DNA from: UBA2991 sp965221735
GTDB lineage: Bacteria; Chloroflexota; Dehalococcoidia; Tepidiformales; Tepidiformaceae
Assembly: GCA_965221735.1 (NCBI GenBank)
Contig: OZ244910.1
Span: 1,798,001 to 1,862,000 of the forward strand
Length of the DNA: 64,000 bases
Direction: 5' to 3'
Shown one piece after another: positions 23,720 through 32,613 of this stretch. The position numbers and the translations under genes are program-made. The notes below the pieces were generated by a model, which saw only the letters and a program-made list of their open reading frames with translations, was not told the origin of the DNA and searched no databases. Each line of letters opens with the position of its first letter. Positions within the stretch are counted from its first letter, which is position 1.

Positions 23720-26377
23720 GTGGAACTCCGCACCGTCGTTTCGGCGGCTGGCCTGTCACTTGCGCTGGGAGTCGTAACCGCAGCGCTCTGCGTCCGGCCG
23801 CCGTTCAGCGCAGGAGCCGACTCTCCTGCACCCGCGTTCATCGACGTGAAGACCACGGAGAAGCGAACGAGCGGCGGACAGCAACGCATCGAGGTCGACA
23901 CACCGTCCGGCGAGGTCGGTGACCTGCTCGTCGCAATCGTGGCATTGGCTCGGGACCGGGCCATCGTCGCCCCGTCTGGCTGGACGCTGGTCGACACGGG
24001 GGTCGCGGACGAAGACGAAGCGCGGCTCGGGGTCTGGCACCGCATCGCGGACGGCTCTGAGGGCGAGGCAGTTGCCTTCACGTGGGAGGGGCGAGCCCGG
24101 GGCGGGGCGGCCATCCTGCGGTATCGCGGGGTCGATCCGGCGAACCCCCTGGGTCCGAGCAGATTCGCCACCGGCGAGACCCGCGACCCTCCAACGGCGC
24201 CGGACGTGACCGCGGGGGTCGGGGCGGCCCGCGTCCTGCGGGTGTTTGCGGTGTTCGGGGCCTCGATCAGGGCGACCGAGGGTCCCCCCGCGGGCCACGA
24301 CGAGCGCTTCTTCGTGGGCGCCCAGGGCAGCAACGGCGTGATCGCGGGCGGGGCGGACTCGGCCCTTACGGCGGCCGGCGCTACCGGCTCCGCGGTCTTC
24401 AACCTGGATCTGCCCAAGGGGAGGGCCTGGCGAACCGGCACCATCGTGATCAATCCACCGCAGGCGCCCGAGCCCACACCAACACCTACTCCCACACCGA
24501 CGCCTACTCCCACGCCCACTCCCACACCAACGCCTACTCCCACACCGACGCCCACTCCCACACCGACGCCCACTCCCACACCGACGCCCACTCCCACACC
24601 AACGCCTACTCCCACACCGACGCCCACTCCCACACCGACGCCCACTCCCACACCGACGCCTGCTCCCACTCCGACGCCTACCCCCACACCGACACCTACC
24701 CCCACTCCGACGCCCACTCCCACGCCGACCCCTACTCCCACGCCGACCCCTACGCCCACACCGACACCTACGCCCACTCCGACACCTACTCCCACTCCGA
24801 CACCTACTCCCACTCCGACGCCTACCCCCACGCCGACGCCTACCCCCACACCGACGCCTACCCCCACACCGACGCCCACTCCCACGCCGACGCCCACTCC
24901 CACGCCGACCACGACCGTCCAGGGGCCAAAGTTCCTCGGCAGCGAGTCCGCGTCGAAGAACCGCAGCGGCGGGAGTCAGGAGCTCACGATCAGGGCGCCG
25001 CAGGGACAGCCGGGCGACCTGCTGGTGGCCATCCTCACGGCCCGCCACGAGCGATCGCCGGGCGCGCCCGAGGGCTGGACGCTGGTCGACAGCGGCCTGG
25101 CTCACGAGAAGGAAGCGACGCTGGCGGTGTGGTACCGCCTCGCTGACGGGACCGAGCCGACGAGCCCCACGCTGAGCTGGCTGTGGGGGGAGAGCCAGGC
25201 CGTGGGAGCCATCCTCCGTTACGGGGACATCAACCGCACGGCTCCCATCGGCGCCATTGCGACGAGCACCGGGAAGGGGAACGCGCCCGTCGCTCCTGCC
25301 GTGGAAGCGGCAACTGGTACGCGCGTCCTGTACATCTACGCGGTCGGTGACGGGGACCGCACCATCAGTGCGCCAGCAGACACGGATGGCCGGTTTTCCG
25401 CCAGCAGCAGGGGAGGCACGGGGGTCCAGGCAGGGGCCGCCGATGCGCTGCTCACGTCTCCTGGCGACAGTGAGGCAGCCGAGTTCTCGTTCGCCGAACT
25501 GACAAAGCGGTCGTGGCGAACTGTCACGGTGGCCATCAACCCGCCGCCACTCGCGACACCGACACCCACGCCAACTCCCACGCCAACTCCCACTCCGACG
25601 CCCACTCCAACTCCGACACCGACCCCCACTCCGACTCCGACTCCCACTCCGACTCCCACGCCAACGCCGACGCCGAGGCCGCGCACTCGTCCGGTGGTCA
25701 TCTACGTCCAGCCGTCCAGACCGACGCCGACACCAACACCGACACCGACTCCAACGCCGACCTCCACGCCTACTCCAACCCCCACACCCACGCCCACACC
25801 AACTCCGACTCCGACACCAACTCCTACTCCGACTCCGACTCCATCCCCAACCCCAACGCCCACCCCAACCCCAACGCCCACGCCAACCCCAACGCCCACG
25901 CCCACGCCAACCCCAACGCCCACGCCCACACCAAGTCCAACTCCCACACCAACATCCACGCCAACGTCCGCGCCCACGGCGGGCGCCCCTGCAACGGCGA
26001 CAGCAGCACCGGAGACTGCACGGAGAGCACTACCCTCTCCCGCTCCCACCCGAGTGCCGACGACGAGAGCGACAGCGGCCCGGATCCCCACCCCCGCCCC
26101 GGCGCCAGCCCCGACACCGACCGATCTTGCCGAGCGGATCCCTGACCCGCGACTGGATGCGACGCCATCACTTCAGCGGCCCGAACCGGACGCAGGAGGC
26201 CCTACTGCACGACCCGGGTTCGTTGAGATTTATGTCGCGGAGTCCGGTTCGGGGGGCGAACTGGCGACGAACATCGCTGCAGCGGTCGCATCCTTTGCGG
26301 TCAGCGCCGGAGCGACATCCCTGGCGGTGCGCCTTGTCGGGCGCGTCCTGGTGCGGCGGGGCGTGCGGGGGCGTTGA
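23720..26377 (+). CDS. Surface protein with duplicated domain and long Thr-Pro repeats
   Basis: 885 residues from a GTG start. Signal-like hydrophobic N-terminus (about 8-27). Domain copy A (about 33-250) and copy B (about 405-610) share GDLLVAI, P-x-G-W-T-L-V-D, a V-W-x-R-I/L-A-D-G strand, AILRY and a final TVAINPP/TIVINPP. They are followed or separated by Thr-Pro repeats (about 252-395, 612-655 and 670-755). An Ala/Pro-rich stretch leads to a C-terminal hydrophobic segment (about 848-870) and a basic tail, so it is probably membrane- or wall-anchored with rigid stalks. The repeated domain resembles the beta-sandwich found in adhesin-like and phage-tail-like proteins. Ligand unknown. Confidence 0.8.
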   Translation: MELRTVVSAAGLSLALGVVTAALCVRPPFSAGADSPAPAFIDVKTTEKRTSGGQQRIEVDTPSGEVGDLLVAIVALARDRAIVAPSGWTLVDTGVADEDEARLGVWHRIADGSEGEAVAFTWEGRARGGAAILRYRGVDPANPLGPSRFATGETRDPPTAPDVTAGVGAARVLRVFAVFGASIRATEGPPAGHDERFFVGAQGSNGVIAGGADSALTAAGATGSAVFNLDLPKGRAWRTGTIVINPPQAPEPTPTPTPTPTPTPTPTPTPTPTPTPTPTPTPTPTPTPTPTPTPTPTPTPTPTPTPTPTPTPTPAPTPTPTPTPTPTPTPTPTPTPTPTPTPTPTPTPTPTPTPTPTPTPTPTPTPTPTPTPTPTPTPTPTPTPTPTPTPTPTPTPTTTVQGPKFLGSESASKNRSGGSQELTIRAPQGQPGDLLVAILTARHERSPGAPEGWTLVDSGLAHEKEATLAVWYRLADGTEPTSPTLSWLWGESQAVGAILRYGDINRTAPIGAIATSTGKGNAPVAPAVEAATGTRVLYIYAVGDGDRTISAPADTDGRFSASSRGGTGVQAGAADALLTSPGDSEAAEFSFAELTKRSWRTVTVAINPPPLATPTPTPTPTPTPTPTPTPTPTPTPTPTPTPTPTPTPTPTPRPRTRPVVIYVQPSRPTPTPTPTPTPTPTSTPTPTPTPTPTPTPTPTPTPTPTPTPSPTPTPTPTPTPTPTPTPTPTPTPTPTPTPSPTPTPTSTPTSAPTAGAPATATAAPETARRALPSPAPTRVPTTRATAARIPTPAPAPAPTPTDLAERIPDPRLDATPSLQRPEPDAGGPTARPGFVEIYVAESGSGGELATNIAAAVASFAVSAGATSLAVRLVGRVLVRRGVRGR
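24474..24910 (+). repeat. Thr-Pro coding tandem repeat, first tract
   Basis: About 73 copies of a degenerate 6-bp unit (CCN ACN). Third positions vary freely while the Pro-Thr dipeptide is kept, which shows selection on the protein rather than simple DNA slippage. Confidence 0.9.
25553..25970 (+). repeat. Thr-Pro coding tandem repeats, second and third tracts
   Basis: Two further tracts of the same 6-bp period (25553-25680 and about 25720-25970), split by a short basic segment with RPRTRPVVIYVQPSRP. Occasional Ser replaces Thr in the third tract. Confidence 0.85.
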
Positions 26378-26378
26378 C

Positions 26379-26392
26379 CCGGCGCTCGCCGG
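26379..26392 (+). terminator. Short hairpin after the repeat-protein gene
   Basis: CCGGC and GCCGG around GCTC, starting 1 nt after the TGA stop. No T run, so termination is uncertain. Confidence 0.3.
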
Positions 26393-26413
26393 ACAGCAGG
26401 CTGGCGACTGCCG

Positions 26414-27364
26414 ATGTCGATACGCGCCACCCGACTCGTTGACGCGCCCATCATCCGGCCCGACATGGATGCCCGCATGGGCGACAACGTCAACGGGCCC
26501 TCGCTGACTCGCGCCCCGGAGTGGCTCTCGGAAACGGACGGCGGGCGTCTGGGGAAGTACTACCTCTACTTCGCCCACCACAAGGGGCGGTACATCCGGC
26601 TGGCCCATGCGGACGACCTCACCGGCCCCTGGACGACGTACGAGCCGGGAACGCTCCAACTGGAGGAGTCGCACTTTCCGAACTCGCTCGACGAGTTCGC
26701 TCCCGGCCTGGCCGAGGAGGTTGGCGCGGAGTGGGTCTACCCGCACATCGCCTCTCCGGAGGTGCACGTCGACGACGAGGCGCGGCAGATCCGGCTCTAC
26801 TACCACGGCCAGTTGCGAGACGGCCGCCAGGTCTCGCGCGTGGCTCTCTCCAATGACGGGATCCACTTCGAGGCGCGGGAGGAGATCCTGTCGACAAGCT
26901 ACCTGCGCATGATCCGGCTCGACGACGTCGAGGAGCCGGGCTGGTACGGCATGTCGATGCCGGGCATCGTCTACCGCTCGGACGACGGCGTGGGCGGGTT
27001 CGAACGGGGCCCGCAGCTCTTCCCGGACACGATGCGGCACTGCGCGCTGCTCCAGCGGGGCGACACGCTCTGGGTCTTCTGGAGCAGGGTCGGAGATGCG
27101 CCGGAGCAGATTCTCGTATCGCCAGTGTCGCCCGAGGGGGACTGGCGGGAGTGGACCGCGGGACCGGACGAGGAGGTGCTGCGACCGGAGCGCGACTGGG
27201 AAGGAGCGGCACTGCCGCTCGCGCCGAGCGTGCGCGGCTACGCCCCGGAGCCGGTCAACCAGCTCCGCGACCCGGCGATCTTCGAGGAAAACGGACGGGT
27301 CTTCCTGCTGTACGCCGTGCAGGGCGAGCGCGGCATCGCGATCGCCGAGCTCGACGTTCCCTGA
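26414..27364 (+). CDS. Five-bladed beta-propeller (GH43/GH32-like) protein
   Basis: 316 residues. Repeated blade segments: YYLYFAHHKGRYIRLAHADDLTGPW (about 50-75), HIASPEVHVDDEARQIRLYYHG (about 113-134), GMSMPGIVYRSDDG, TLWVFWSRVGDAP and LRDPAIFEENGRVFLLYAVQGE (about 283-304). The R-D-P-x-I-F and Y-Y-x-x-G segments are common to glycoside hydrolase families with this fold. No secretion signal is seen. The catalytic acid residues are not certain, so it may be a binding protein or act on an unusual glycan. Confidence 0.65.
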   Translation: MSIRATRLVDAPIIRPDMDARMGDNVNGPSLTRAPEWLSETDGGRLGKYYLYFAHHKGRYIRLAHADDLTGPWTTYEPGTLQLEESHFPNSLDEFAPGLAEEVGAEWVYPHIASPEVHVDDEARQIRLYYHGQLRDGRQVSRVALSNDGIHFEAREEILSTSYLRMIRLDDVEEPGWYGMSMPGIVYRSDDGVGGFERGPQLFPDTMRHCALLQRGDTLWVFWSRVGDAPEQILVSPVSPEGDWREWTAGPDEEVLRPERDWEGAALPLAPSVRGYAPEPVNQLRDPAIFEENGRVFLLYAVQGERGIAIAELDVP

Positions 27365-27376
27365 CGTGCCTGTGCG

Positions 27377-27754
27377 CTAGCCGCCGAGCGCCCGCGTCTC
27401 GGGCGTCTCGATGAGCTGGCAGTAGTTGCCGTCGGGGTCGAGGAAGGTGGAGATGCGTCCGCCCCAGGGCTCCTCGCCCTTGCTCCGCACGAACTCGACG
27501 CCGGCCGCCTCAAGGCGCGCCTGCTCGGCGTCGAGGTCGGTGACGACGAAGTTGATGAGGTAGCGCGCGGGGTCGGTGGCGGGGCCGGTGACTTCGCTGT
27601 GGCCGCTGACGATGAGGAAGCCGCTGCCGAGCGCGAAGGCGCCGGGGCTCATCTCGGGGGCCGGGGTGAGCCCGAGGGTGTCGCGGTAGAACGCGACCAA
27701 CCGCTCGGGCTCGGGGCTCCCGAGGTTGAGCGAGAGCGCGGGCAGGATCGCCAA
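27377..27754 (-). CDS. Glyoxalase/bleomycin-resistance (VOC) family protein
   Basis: 125 residues, one VOC unit pair. Seen: LNLGSPEPERLVAFYRDTLGL at the N-terminus, INFVVTDLDAEQARLEAAGVEF in the middle and TFLDPDGNYCQLIE with the C-terminal metal-ligand Glu. Such proteins isomerise, cleave or bind small molecules with a metal. Its ATG lies 3 nt after the aldo/keto reductase stop, so the two form a unit. Confidence 0.8.
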   Translation of the reverse strand: MAILPALSLNLGSPEPERLVAFYRDTLGLTPAPEMSPGAFALGSGFLIVSGHSEVTGPATDPARYLINFVVTDLDAEQARLEAAGVEFVRSKGEEPWGGRISTFLDPDGNYCQLIETPETRALGG

Positions 27755-27757
27755 CGG

Positions 27758-28717
27758 CTAGCTCGCGAAGGCGTTGATGGCCGCCACGTCGTCGTCGCTG
27801 AGGGCCCAGCCGCCGGCGGCAACGTTCGACTCGAGCTGTTCGGGACGGGTCGCACCGGAGATGACGCTGGGGACGCCGTCCTGGGCGAGCAGCCAGGCGA
27901 TCGCCAGGTCGAGCACGGAGTGGCCCTGGTCGGCGGCGTACGCCTCAGCGGCGTGGAGGATGCCCCAGTTCTTGTCGTTGATGTACTTGCCCGCGAGCCC
28001 GGCGAGCGCGCCCTCGGTGAGGCGGCCGCCCTCGGGCATCGCCTCTCCCTGCTTGTACTTGCCGGTGAGGAAGCCGCCGGCGAGGGGGAAGTAGGGGAAG
28101 ATGCCGTAGCCGCACTCGACGGCGGCGGGGGCGGCATCGGCCTCGATGTTGCGATCGACGAGGCTCCACTCGTTCTCGACGGAGATGTAGGGCGCCAGGC
28201 CGTTTGACTCGGTGACCTGCTTCGCCTCGCGGATCTGGTCGCCGTTGACGTTGGAGATTCCGGCGGTACGGATCTTCCCTTCCTTCACCAGGTCGTCGAG
28301 GACGCCCGCGGTCTCGGCGGCGGGGGTGTCGGGGTCGGGGAAGTGGACCATGTAGAGGTCGATGTAGTCGGTGCCGAGCCGCTGCAGGCTGTTGGTGACC
28401 GCATTCGTGATGTACTCGCGGGTGCCACTGCCGGGGGACTGGATGCCGGTCGGGGTCATGGCCGTGGGCATGCCGAACTTGGTCGCGATGATGACGTCGC
28501 CGCGGCGGTCGCCGAGGGCCTTGCCCAGGATCTCCTCGGAGGGGCCGTGCTCGCCGGCGTACATCTCGGCGGTGTCGAAGAAGTTGACGCCGAGTTCGAT
28601 CGCCTTGTCGACAACGGCGTTGGCGCCGTCCTGGCCGATGCGCATGCCGAAGTTGTTGCAGCCGAGTCCAACGACCGAGACCTGCAGGTCCGAACTGCCG
28701 ATGTTGCGGTATTCCAT
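27758..28717 (-). CDS. Aldo/keto reductase
   Basis: 319 residues from the ATG at 28717 (MEYRNIGSSDLQVSVVGLG). AGGAGG lies about 12 nt upstream; the frame opens further upstream but without AKR sequence. Catalytic tetrad visible: Asp and Tyr in FFDTAEMYAG, Lys in IATKFG and His in LYMVHFPDP. C-terminal cofactor region SVISGATRPEQLESN. Reduces a carbonyl with NADPH in the cytoplasm. Adjacent P450 and VOC genes place it in the same catabolic region. Confidence 0.92.
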   Translation of the reverse strand: MEYRNIGSSDLQVSVVGLGCNNFGMRIGQDGANAVVDKAIELGVNFFDTAEMYAGEHGPSEEILGKALGDRRGDVIIATKFGMPTAMTPTGIQSPGSGTREYITNAVTNSLQRLGTDYIDLYMVHFPDPDTPAAETAGVLDDLVKEGKIRTAGISNVNGDQIREAKQVTESNGLAPYISVENEWSLVDRNIEADAAPAAVECGYGIFPYFPLAGGFLTGKYKQGEAMPEGGRLTEGALAGLAGKYINDKNWGILHAAEAYAADQGHSVLDLAIAWLLAQDGVPSVISGATRPEQLESNVAAGGWALSDDDVAAINAFAS

Positions 28718-28793
28718 AAGGGGGTGCGCCTCCTGAGGGTTTTCGTTCGCGTTGGGCAGTGTAGGGCAACCGGGCGCGGGGCGCGCCCGGTGG

Positions 28794-30059
28794 TCAGGCG
28801 GGGTCGAACTCGATGTCGAGCGAGGTGACAGAGCGCATGCCGGCGTTGCCGCCCATGACGGGGTTGCGGCCGGGCTTGATGCGCACGTCGGAGATGGCCT
28901 CAAGGATCATGCGGGTGCCGACGACGGCCTCGGTGCGGGCGAGCTGGTAGCCGACGCAGAAGTGCTTCCCGAGGCCGAAGCCGATGTGGCTTGCCCTGCC
29001 TCCCTCGCGGTAGCCGACGCGCATCTCGCGGCCGATGTAGAGGTCGTCGCGGAAGATGTCGAACGTCGCGGGGTCGCTGAAGACGCGCTCGTCGTGGTTG
29101 GCGCCGTGGATCGAGAGGTTCACGACGGACCCGGCGGGAACGGTCACGCCGCGCATCTCCCAGTCCTGCATGACGAGGCGCACCTCGCCGCCGACGGGAG
29201 CCTCGCAGCGCATCGTCTCGGTGAATGCCTGGTCGATGAGGGAGTGGTCCCGGCGCACGGCCTCGAACTGCTCGGGGTGGTTGAGGAGGAGCCACCAGAG
29301 GTTGGCGATGGCGCGGTCGGTGGTTTCGCCGCCGGCAGTCAGGAGGAGGCTCACGAACGACTTGATGTCATGAACGGAGAGGCGCTGCCCCTCGACCTCA
29401 GCCTCGCAGAGCTTGGAGATGAGGTCATCGCCGGGGTTGCGAAGGCGCTCCTGGACAAAGGGTTCGAGATAGTCGTGGAACTCCTGGTTCGCCTTGATGC
29501 CCTTCTTGCGGAGGACGGGGTCGGGGGATAGACCAGCGAGGAAGGTGGGGTACCAGTAGTGGAAGCGGTCGTGGTCGGACTGCGGGAGCGCGAGCATGTC
29601 GACGATGACGTTGACGGGGAGGCGGGTGCTGAAGGTGTCGACGAGGTCGGTCTCGCGGCGCTCGATGAAGCCCTCGACGAGCTCGCGGGCGGCCTTCTCG
29701 GTGAAGCCGACGATGAGGCGGCGCACGTTGTCCTCGATGACGGGCAGGAAGGCCTCGAGCTTCCGGCCGACGAACTCGGGGGCGATGATGGCGCGCTTCT
29801 GGCTGTGCTCGTCGCCATCCATGGCCGTCAGGGAGGGGCCGAAGACGGCGCTGTGGGAGGACTCGAAGATGGTGCTGGAGAGGACGTCGTGGTCGAGGAA
29901 GCCGTCAACGACGTCCTCGTAGCGGGTGACGAACCAGATTCCCTGTTCCGGATGCTGCCAGACGGGGTGCTCGTCGCGTAGCCGCTTGAGCGCGGGGTAG
30001 GGATTGAGCTGGAACTCCTCGCCCTCGAGGAGGGCGGGGTCGAAGGTGTCGGCGGTCAT
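28794..30059 (-). CDS. Cytochrome P450 (third of four)
   Basis: 421 residues from the ATG at 30059. Motifs: TAGGETTDRAIAN, FTETMRCEAP for E-x-x-R, heme loop HIGFGLGKHFCVGYQLARTE. It shares length and many blocks (for example NHDERVFSDPATFDIFRDDLY) with the P450 at 20827-22092, so the two are recent paralogues. It is transcribed ahead of the aldo/keto reductase (76-nt gap). External electron partners needed. Confidence 0.94.
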   Translation of the reverse strand: MTADTFDPALLEGEEFQLNPYPALKRLRDEHPVWQHPEQGIWFVTRYEDVVDGFLDHDVLSSTIFESSHSAVFGPSLTAMDGDEHSQKRAIIAPEFVGRKLEAFLPVIEDNVRRLIVGFTEKAARELVEGFIERRETDLVDTFSTRLPVNVIVDMLALPQSDHDRFHYWYPTFLAGLSPDPVLRKKGIKANQEFHDYLEPFVQERLRNPGDDLISKLCEAEVEGQRLSVHDIKSFVSLLLTAGGETTDRAIANLWWLLLNHPEQFEAVRRDHSLIDQAFTETMRCEAPVGGEVRLVMQDWEMRGVTVPAGSVVNLSIHGANHDERVFSDPATFDIFRDDLYIGREMRVGYREGGRASHIGFGLGKHFCVGYQLARTEAVVGTRMILEAISDVRIKPGRNPVMGGNAGMRSVTSLDIEFDPA

Positions 30060-30102
30060 GGCGGGGTCAGGATAACGGGTGGAGTTGGCGGTGGGTGGGG
30101 TA

Positions 30103-30522
30103 TCAGACGCCTTGTCCGGTCGGTTCAAACGGGTTCAGAACCCGCACTCCCAGCTGGTCGAAGTCCCGGGTATTCCTGGTGACGACGATGAGCCCATGCA
30201 CCTTCGCAACCGCAGCGATCAGGGCGTCCTGGATGAGGGTGTCGGACTGACGGTGCATGAGCCTGGCCCACTCCCGAAAGACGGGGCCATCGGCGGGGAG
30301 TACTTCGTACGAGTCGAGAACCATGTCGAGCCACGCCTCTATCTCTTCCGCCCGGCCCGGGTCTTGCTCACGCGTGACCTCTACTCCGGCTTGAATCTCT
30401 CCCGCGGAGACCGCGGAGACGTGGAGGATTTCGCGTGGCGTGTCACGCATCCAGGCCACAACAGCCGGAGCAGGACGGGGGCGGCGCAGTTCGGACACGA
30501 CGTTGGTGTCGAGCAGGTACAC
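30103..30522 (-). CDS. PIN-domain toxin (VapC/FitB-like)
   Basis: 139 residues from a GTG. The start YLLDTNVVSELRRP carries the first active-site Asp; ISAGEIQAGV-like VSAGEIQAGVEV holds the Glu; DALIAAVAKVHGLIVVTRNTRDF carries the remaining acids. This N-x-R-D-F ending is typical of FitB-like PIN toxins, which cut RNA. It begins 4 nt after the antitoxin stop. A complete toxin-antitoxin pair. Confidence 0.9.
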   Translation of the reverse strand: MYLLDTNVVSELRRPRPAPAVVAWMRDTPREILHVSAVSAGEIQAGVEVTREQDPGRAEEIEAWLDMVLDSYEVLPADGPVFREWARLMHRQSDTLIQDALIAAVAKVHGLIVVTRNTRDFDQLGVRVLNPFEPTGQGV

Positions 30523-30526
30523 AGGC

Positions 30527-30784
30527 TTAGTCGAACCGCGGAGCTTCGCGCCTGCGATACACGCGGCGCGGAGGGGTCAGGTGTTCTGTTCGAGGGGTGG
30601 GCGCAAGGAGAAGATCCTTCAGATCGGGCTTTGTTCTCCTCAGAAGCCGGCGCCACTCCTCAATGGGGACGAGCACTGCAGCCTCCACACCCCGCTTCGT
30701 CACGATCTGCGGACCCTCCGCCAGGCTTGTCTCCAGCAACTCGCTGAAGCGAGCCTTCGCATCCTGTACCTGCCACACGCCCAT
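30527..30784 (-). CDS. PHD/YefM-type antitoxin
   Basis: 85 residues: WQVQDAKARFSELLETSLAEGPQIVTKRGVEAAVLVPIEEW is the Phd/YefM DNA-binding fold (residues 4-45); the charged C-terminal tail (about 50-85) would wrap the PIN toxin. An 18-bp perfect palindrome 9 nt upstream of its ATG is the likely operator for self-repression by the antitoxin-toxin complex. Confidence 0.9.
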   Translation of the reverse strand: MGVWQVQDAKARFSELLETSLAEGPQIVTKRGVEAAVLVPIEEWRRLLRRTKPDLKDLLLAPTPRTEHLTPPRRVYRRREAPRFD

Positions 30785-30793
30785 GATATCTCC

Positions 30794-30820
30794 CTACTGA
30801 CTAGTCAGTAGTCTAGTCAG
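30794..30820. promoter_or_regulatory. Operator palindrome of the PHD/PIN module
   Basis: A perfect 18-bp palindrome, CTACTGACTAGTCAGTAG (30794-30811), followed at once by a third half-site, CTAGTCAG (30813-30820). Placed 9 nt from the antitoxin start. Phd-family antitoxins bind palindromes of this size to repress their own operon. Confidence 0.75.
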
Positions 30821-30920
30821 TTTGTCGTGATCCGGCAAGCCTCCGCCCCCCAACCCCTCTCCCGACCGGCGTAAGATTGCGCGCACGAAGGGCCGCGGGG
30901 CGGCCCATGGGGGCTCGACC

Positions 30921-32609
30921 ATGCGAAGTGAAGTGCATGCCATCAGTGGCGCGACGTACGACGACCTGGGCGATGGCCGGATTCGGGTCCACAAGGGCGA
31001 GAGCTACGGCATCTTCGACTGGGAGGGGCGCTGGGAAGAGGGCGACATCACGCGCGCCGACCCGCACCTGCTCCAGTACGTGGGCGGGCCCGACCTGCCG
31101 CCGGGCGTCGACGAGATGGCGGCGCAGCTCGACGCGGCGCGCGAGCAGGCGGCGCAGGCCGAACAGGAGACGCAGGAGCTGAGCGCCGGCGACCTCGCCG
31201 AGGACGCGTATACGGGCTCGGTGCGAGACCCCCGCTACGGGGTTCGCAACATGATCATGGCGCAGGGCGAGACGACGGTCGCGAAGTACGTCGGCGACCC
31301 CGGGCGCGATACGCCCAAGGGTCCGCGCTCGAAGGGCATCTCCTTCCACGAGGTGCTGGCGGGCGATACCTACCCCGAACGCATCCCGCCGGAGCTGTGG
31401 GAGGACTCGCCCATGCCGGGCGGCGTCACGCGCGTGCCCACCGAGCGCTTCACGAGCCAGGAGTGGCACGACCTCGAGGTCGAGAAGCTGTGGAAGAAGG
31501 TGTGGCAGTACGCCGCCCACGTCGACGACATTCCCGAGGTGGGGGACTACATCGTCTACGACATCGCCCACCTCTCGTATCTCGTCGTGCGGACGGGCGA
31601 GAACGAGTTCAAGGCGTACAACAACGCCTGTCTCCACCGGGGCCGCCAGATCCGGGAGTTCGACGGGAAGAAAGCGACGGAGTTCCGCTGCCCGTTCCAC
31701 GGCTGGTGCTGGGAGATCGACGGGTCGCTGCGCGAGATCCCCTCTGAGTGGGACTTCCCCGAGGTGCGCGAGGACGCCGATCACCTGCGCGAGGCGAAGG
31801 TCGGCACGTGGGGCGGTTTCGTGTTCATCAACCCGGACCCGGACTGCGAGCCGTTCGAGGACTTCATCGGGTCGCTGCCTCAGCACTACGAGAAGTACGA
31901 GTACGAGAAGCGCTACAAGCAGATGCACGTGGCGAAGGTGATCGCGGCGAACTGGAAGATCACGCAGGAGGCCTTCATGGAGGGCTACCACGTGATGGCG
32001 ACGCACCCGCAGGCGATGGCCTTCGGCGGCGACGGCGCGAACATGCAGTACGACGTCTTCGGAAACTGGTGCCGAGCGATCACGGTGGGCGCCAACACGA
32101 GCCCGCAGCGCGGCATCTACCCGGACAACGAGGAGATCTTCGCGATGCGCCGGGGCGGGGCGGAGATGGCCCGCGAGGGGCTGCGGCAGGTGATGGGCGA
32201 CAAGGCCGACACCTTCTGCGACGCGGAGGTGCTCGACGGGTACTTCAACAACCTGTTCCCGAACTTCCACCCGTGGGGCTGCTTCAGCCGCATCGTCTAC
32301 CGCTTCCGGCCGTACGGGGACGACCCGGACCGCAGCATCATGGAGGTTCTCTACCTGGTTCCCTGGCCCGAGGACGAGGAGAAGCCGCCGGCAGCCCAGA
32401 TGCACTGGCTGGAAGAGGACGAGGACTTCACGCTCGCACCGGAGATGGGCGGCCTGGCGCGCGTCCTGAACCAGGACTGCTACAACCTGCCGAAGATCCA
32501 GAAGGGCCTGAAGACGAAGCAGGATCCGTACGTCTACTTCTCCGCCTACTCGGAGGGGAAGATCCGTCACTTCCACGAGCTGTGGGACCAGTACATGGGA
32601 GCCGAGTAG
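30921..32609 (+). CDS. Rieske non-heme iron oxygenase, large subunit, with long N-terminal extension
   Basis: 562 residues; usual large subunits are about 400-450. Residues 1-160 form an extension with an acidic/Gln coiled segment (AAREQAAQAEQETQEL, about 74-90). The Rieske [2Fe-2S] ligands follow: CLHRGR near 232 and CPFHGW near 252, with 17 residues between the inner His and Cys. The catalytic iron ligands lie in NWKITQEAFMEGYHVMATHP (about 345-365). It would activate O2 to hydroxylate an aromatic or steroid-like ring. The stop is 4 nt before a P450 start, so the two are one operon. No ferredoxin or reductase gene nearby. Confidence 0.92.
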   Translation: MRSEVHAISGATYDDLGDGRIRVHKGESYGIFDWEGRWEEGDITRADPHLLQYVGGPDLPPGVDEMAAQLDAAREQAAQAEQETQELSAGDLAEDAYTGSVRDPRYGVRNMIMAQGETTVAKYVGDPGRDTPKGPRSKGISFHEVLAGDTYPERIPPELWEDSPMPGGVTRVPTERFTSQEWHDLEVEKLWKKVWQYAAHVDDIPEVGDYIVYDIAHLSYLVVRTGENEFKAYNNACLHRGRQIREFDGKKATEFRCPFHGWCWEIDGSLREIPSEWDFPEVREDADHLREAKVGTWGGFVFINPDPDCEPFEDFIGSLPQHYEKYEYEKRYKQMHVAKVIAANWKITQEAFMEGYHVMATHPQAMAFGGDGANMQYDVFGNWCRAITVGANTSPQRGIYPDNEEIFAMRRGGAEMAREGLRQVMGDKADTFCDAEVLDGYFNNLFPNFHPWGCFSRIVYRFRPYGDDPDRSIMEVLYLVPWPEDEEKPPAAQMHWLEEDEDFTLAPEMGGLARVLNQDCYNLPKIQKGLKTKQDPYVYFSAYSEGKIRHFHELWDQYMGAE

Positions 32610-32613
32610 GAGC

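Noticed and set aside
23653..25105. Long minus-strand frames of Val-Gly repeats and Arg-rich repeats
   Set aside because: They arise because the complement of a 6-bp Thr-Pro repeat is open in several frames.
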